Assembly: GCA_023101725.1 (NCBI GenBank)
Contig: JALJCO010003053.1
Span: forward strand, 1,743,501 to 1,807,500
Reading direction: 5' to 3'
DNA: 64,000 nt
From: Atherinomorus stipes
Taxonomy: Eukaryota > Chordata > Actinopteri > Atheriniformes > Atherinidae
The translations under genes and the position numbers were made by a program. Below are positions 60,201-64,000 of the stretch, piece after piece (the first letter of the stretch is position 1; every line of letters starts with the position of its first letter). The notes beneath the pieces were generated by a model. The model was not told the DNA's origin, ran no database searches, and saw only the letters and a list, made by a program, of their open reading frames with translations.

Positions 60201-61727
60201 GGGAAATATCTAAAACCTGCAGGACATTGGCTTCTGATGACAGCAGTTGCTAAACTCTGGTGTAGAGTCTATCTTTCCAGTTAGGCCACCAATCTTCAAA
60301 TGACTTTCAATAAGCTTCGCAGACTCAGAGATGTTAGTTTTTGCTCTTAGAAAGTCAGTTGTCAGATCACACATGGGGTAAAACATCTATTGTGCGGCTC
60401 GTTTATCTGTTACTGGTCCTGAGGGGGAAAGAGGACGAGGTCATCAGAAATGCCGAAAGCCAAAAATGCATGCCCACTTAAACACTGTATCAGCGAAATC
60501 ACGTCTCCATAAGAGAAATGTACATGTAAAAGCATTTTTATTGGGAAATGTGTACAGAAGAAAGCATGTTAAGAAAAGGACAAACCCTTTTTTTTCTTTT
60601 TTAAAAGAGTAAATAACTCGTGTACTTTTTTCCTTATTTATAACAGGCCAAATGCTTATTTTGTGTTTCACAAGGAACAGCCACAAGAAAAAAAAAAAGA
60701 AATATTTAAACTTAATTCCCATTACTTCCAGTTCAAACCTTTCTTCTATACTTTCTAACTTTTGCTTCCTGTATTTGTGCATGCAGAAAAACACTCAACA
60801 GCATTTTTCCTTGAGTCACTTGGACCATCTGCAGTATGCTTGCTGTTGTCTTCATTTTTTTTCCATTTGGATTTATACATTAATAACAATAAAGTGTAAT
60901 GAGCTGTCATACAGTAAGTAATTTAAAATATTTATCAGAAGAGTCAGGGAGATGTCAGTAGAACAGTCTCTAAGCAGGCTGTGGTCATAATGAAGCAAAG
61001 TGAGAGGGTTGGTTTGGTGAGTAATGCCAATAGCAGTAAGACTGACTTGACTTGCATGTCTCTTTTTAACATGCAGGCTCTCAGTATAACTTAATGTAAA
61101 ATAAAACCAACTTAATTTTACGATCACCTCTTCCAACTCTCGATAAGTGTTTTCAATTTACAAAAATCTGAAATTACAATCATAGAGTGGAAGCCTTTCA
61201 AAAAAGCTAATTCACCAAACTTCATTGATAAAAAGATTAGTTTTTTAAAGTAAAGTGATGGAAAAGCAGGCTTGTTTCACAATTTCAGGAGCTCTTAGGA
61301 GAGCTGGTTCTAAAAATCCTTGAATACATAAATGAATAAAAATCTTTCATTAAAATTTCAGATTTAGTTTTTGTTGGGTCCCTTTCATTCTCATTCTGTT
61401 ATTAGTTACAATAGTCCTCTTGGAAAAAAATGTTTTGCACTCCTCCCACAAACATGGCATAGATTACTGGTTTAGATTATTTACTACGCTGCAATGTTGA
61501 CATCAATGATGTATGAATGTTTATAAATAAGGACTGGACAATGTATTGAAAATTAAACTTCACTGCTTAAAGCACTCAGAGAGAAAAGCACCAAGCAGCC
61601 CTCGCAATGACAAAGAATCCTTCAAAAAATTCCTGGATCCAGAAGGTGATTGGGATCGCCACCAAAATTTAATGGGTTCGTCCTTGGGTTGAGGCACACG
61701 GCTGGTGAAATTTCAGGTCGAAATGTC
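60201..61727. other. Unrecognised sequence
   Basis: No supported gene or repeat boundary beyond the MITE half near 60,190-60,235. Confidence 0.5.
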
Positions 61728-63000
61728 CAATTCAATTCAATTCAACTTTATTTGTATAGCCTCCATTCATGACAATGTCACCTCAGGGTGCTTAACAGAC
61801 AGAAAAATTCAGGTCAGATTCATAATAGCCTAGTTAAGGAAACCAACAGATTGGATCAAATCTTGACTTGACCCGGTCCAATCCCCCATCCTGAGCAAGC
61901 ACGGAGGGGTGGAGACAGTGGGAAGGAAAACACCCTTTAAACAGGGAGGAAAAACCTCCGGCAGAACCCAGCTCAGGTAGGGCGGCCATCTGCCTCGACC
62001 GGCTGGGGGGGGGGGGAGAAGACAGAAAAAGAGACCAACAGATACTGCAACTTTTATCCAGGCAGACCTGCTGAGAGAGGAGAACACAGTTAATGATGCA
62101 ATACTGTCACAGGTTTCTACATGGAGAGACAGAGATGGTGGGAGAGAAAGAGCCCAGTGCATCATGAACGTCCCGCAGCAGTCTAAACCTATAGCAGCTT
62201 AACTAGGGGATGGCTAACCATCCCTAACTATAAGACTTATCAAAAAGGAAGGTTTTAAGCCTGATCTTAAAGGTAGAGAGGGTGTCTGCCTCCCGAACCT
62301 GAAGTGGTAACTGGTTCCATAATAGGGGGGCTTGATAGCCAAACGCTCTGCCTCCCATTCTACTCTTAGAGACCCTTGGAACTACCAAAAGGCCTGCAGT
62401 CTGAGAGCGAAGTGCTCTGCTTGGAATATATGGAACTATGAGATCTCTAATATATAATGGAGCTTGGTCATGGAGAGCTTTATATGTGAGAAGAAGAATT
62501 TTAAATTCTATCCTGGATTTAACAAGGAGCCAATGAAGAGAAGCTAGAACTGGAGAAATATGATCTCTCCTGCTGGTTCTAGTCAGAACCCTGGCTGCAG
62601 CATTCTGGATCAGCTGGAGATTTTCTAAGGCATATTTGGGGCAGCCCAATAATAGGGAATTAAAGTAGTCCAATGTGGAAGTAACAAAAGCATGGACTAG
62701 TTTTTCTGCATCATTCTGGGAGAGGATGTCCCTAATTTTAGCAATATTACGTAGGTGGAAGAAGGTGGTTCTAGAAACCTGTTTTATATGTGAGCCGAAA
62801 GACAAATCCTGGTCAAAAATGACTCCCAGATTCTTCACTGTAGTGCTGGAAGCCAAATTAATGCCATCCAGATCAGTTATAAAGCTAGATAATTTAGTCC
62901 TGAGTTTTTCAGGTCCAAAGACTATAACTTCGGTCTTGTTTGAATTTAGAAGCAGAAAGTTCAGGGTCATCCAGGTCTTAATGTCACTAAGACAGTACGT
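61728..63000 (-). pseudogene. 5'-truncated CR1/L2/Rex-type LINE with open C-terminal coding region
   Basis: The GAATT-repeat tail lies at 61,731-61,755 and the 3' region at about 61,755-62,223. An uninterrupted frame of 257 codons (62,997 down to 62,224) begins LSDIKTWMTLNFLLLNSNKT and includes KNLGVIFDQDLSF, ILSQNDAEKLVHAFVTSTLD, GCPKYALENLQLIQNAAAR, SLHWLLVKSRIEFKIL and WNQLPLQVREADTLSTFK. These are hallmarks of the region after the polymerase core in fish CR1/L2/Rex LINEs. The catalytic core (FADD) and endonuclease are missing. The frame stays open upstream through 58 codons of unrelated flanking sequence, so the formal ORF start at 63,171 is not the LINE's own. It is probably a fairly recent insertion. 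Confidence 0.85.
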
Positions 63001-63854
63001 TTTCTGTAAAGTTGCTGACAGACAGACAGACAAACCAACGCTACTGAAAACATTACCTCCTTGGCAGAGGCAATTAGCATATGCATGCATATTGCAACAA
63101 CTATCTATTGTAGCAGTCCCTATGTGCATATTTCTAAAGAATGTGATGCTGTTCCAAACTCTGCTGTGCATTCGTGCTCTGTGTGGATTGATGGCAAGTT
63201 AAATAGACTTTTACAGTACTGGATGCTCCATGAAGATGTTAATTACTGTGGCAGCAGAGAACATGGAGTGAGCGGTTTGATGGTGGAACGTAATGTAAAA
63301 AAACTTGTTGCTCAAAAAAAAAAAAAAAAAGTTTAAATAACAACAACAGGAAAACAAACAAACAAAAAACAAACCAGCATGCCAGCTGTTTGGGACTACT
63401 GTATTTTGGTTACAAGAGAGATGACACACTATTAACACAGGTACTGGATTCTGTGCCAGACACCAGGGTTTAATCTCCACTGCTGTTTTCTGTATTTTGC
63501 TAACTCATGAACCTTCTCTCTTATCTCTAGTCTTTAGGCTGCAGGACACCTCTGTATGTAATCTGTTTGTATTACCAACAAAATGATGTTATTAGGAAGG
63601 ACAAGAGTTACTAAAAATTTTTGTTAAAACAATGCAACTATTATAGCAAATGCTATAAAGTTTAACAGATGTCCGTTCTTGAGAGTTCTGATGAAGCTCC
63701 AAATGATGAAAACATCCAAGTGGCATCAAATTTTATTCAGCGCAGATCATATTGTCATCTTAACTTTCAACAGTGTAATGTTGCATGTTTTCCTGATGTT
63801 ATGCAGCCCTAGAAAGTTCAGTGGTGGTGGCAGTTGCACAGACCTGCTCTCACA
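63001..63854. other. Unrecognised sequence
   Basis: No supported feature beyond short A-runs near 63,315-63,332. Confidence 0.5.
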
Positions 63855-63990
63855 TCTGCTTCAGAGCAGCTGTGGCTACGTAACTTACTTCCACCAAGTA
63901 TGAATGTGGTGTGCATGAGGAATTGATTCACTGTAAAGCACTTTTAGTGCCTTGAAAAGTACTATAGAAATCTACTCCATTATTATTCCT
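63855..63990 (+). mobile_element. 3' half of a SINE/LINE-tail repeat
   Basis: CAGCTGTGGCTACG, TTCCACCAAGTATGAATG, CTGTAAAGCACTTTTAGTGC, CTTGAAAAGTACTATAGAAA and TCCATTATTATT match, in order, the 3' half of the SINE at 49,858-50,213. The tRNA-like head is missing. Confidence 0.65.
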
Positions 63991-64000
63991 ACAGTATAGT

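Overview
The window looks like teleost fish nuclear DNA. It carries several fish-type Tc1/mariner families, a CR1/L2/Rex-type LINE with a GAATT-repeat tail, an L1/Tx1-like LINE, a tRNA-headed SINE, hAT and PIF/Harbinger-like elements, and many non-autonomous elements flanked by TTAA. No host protein-coding gene, rRNA, functional tRNA or CRISPR array could be supported. The DNA reads as intergenic or large-intron sequence dominated by old and nested transposons. Everything is read by eye; superfamily names rest on termini, target-site duplications (TSDs) and recognisable protein motifs.

Layout. 1-7.5 kb: four TTAA-flanked elements, an unclassified repeat present as two inverted copies, and a 1.5 kb TATACTT-rich element with a second element inside it. 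7.8-8.3 kb: an unclassified dispersed repeat, then 3.5 kb with nothing recognised. 12.1-23.6 kb: a dense transposon graveyard. It holds an element with a Myb/SANT-like exon; a Tc1 split by a LINE tail with a TSD; a 0.78 kb segment with an intact 127-codon membrane/coiled-coil ORF; a second Tc1 hit by a TTAA element and a small hAT; and a third Tc1 hit by a 2.1 kb hAT. About 2.1 kb of this mosaic is tandemly duplicated. 23.6-37.7 kb is mostly unrecognised sequence with islands at 25.95-26.6, 29.3-30.1 (an hAT with a TA-flanked palindromic element inside) and 31.6-33.7 kb (two TTAA elements back to back sharing one TTAA). 38.8-41.2 kb is a composition anomaly (A- then G/A-rich, nearly C-free) that may be an assembly or consensus artefact. 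43.1-50.3 kb contains a Harbinger-like element, more MITEs and a three-element nest (hAT holding a TA-MITE and a SINE). 50.3-64 kb is sparser: a Tc1 end, a short hAT, an L1-like ORF2 remnant, and a LINE on the minus strand with a 257-codon open C-terminal tail.

Most interesting signals: the intact small membrane/coiled-coil ORF at 15,980-16,363; the recurrent TTAA|AG elements (nine copies, at least eight terminal-repeat types) including an abutting pair; the tandem duplication of the nested mosaic; and the composition anomaly near 38.8-42.3 kb.
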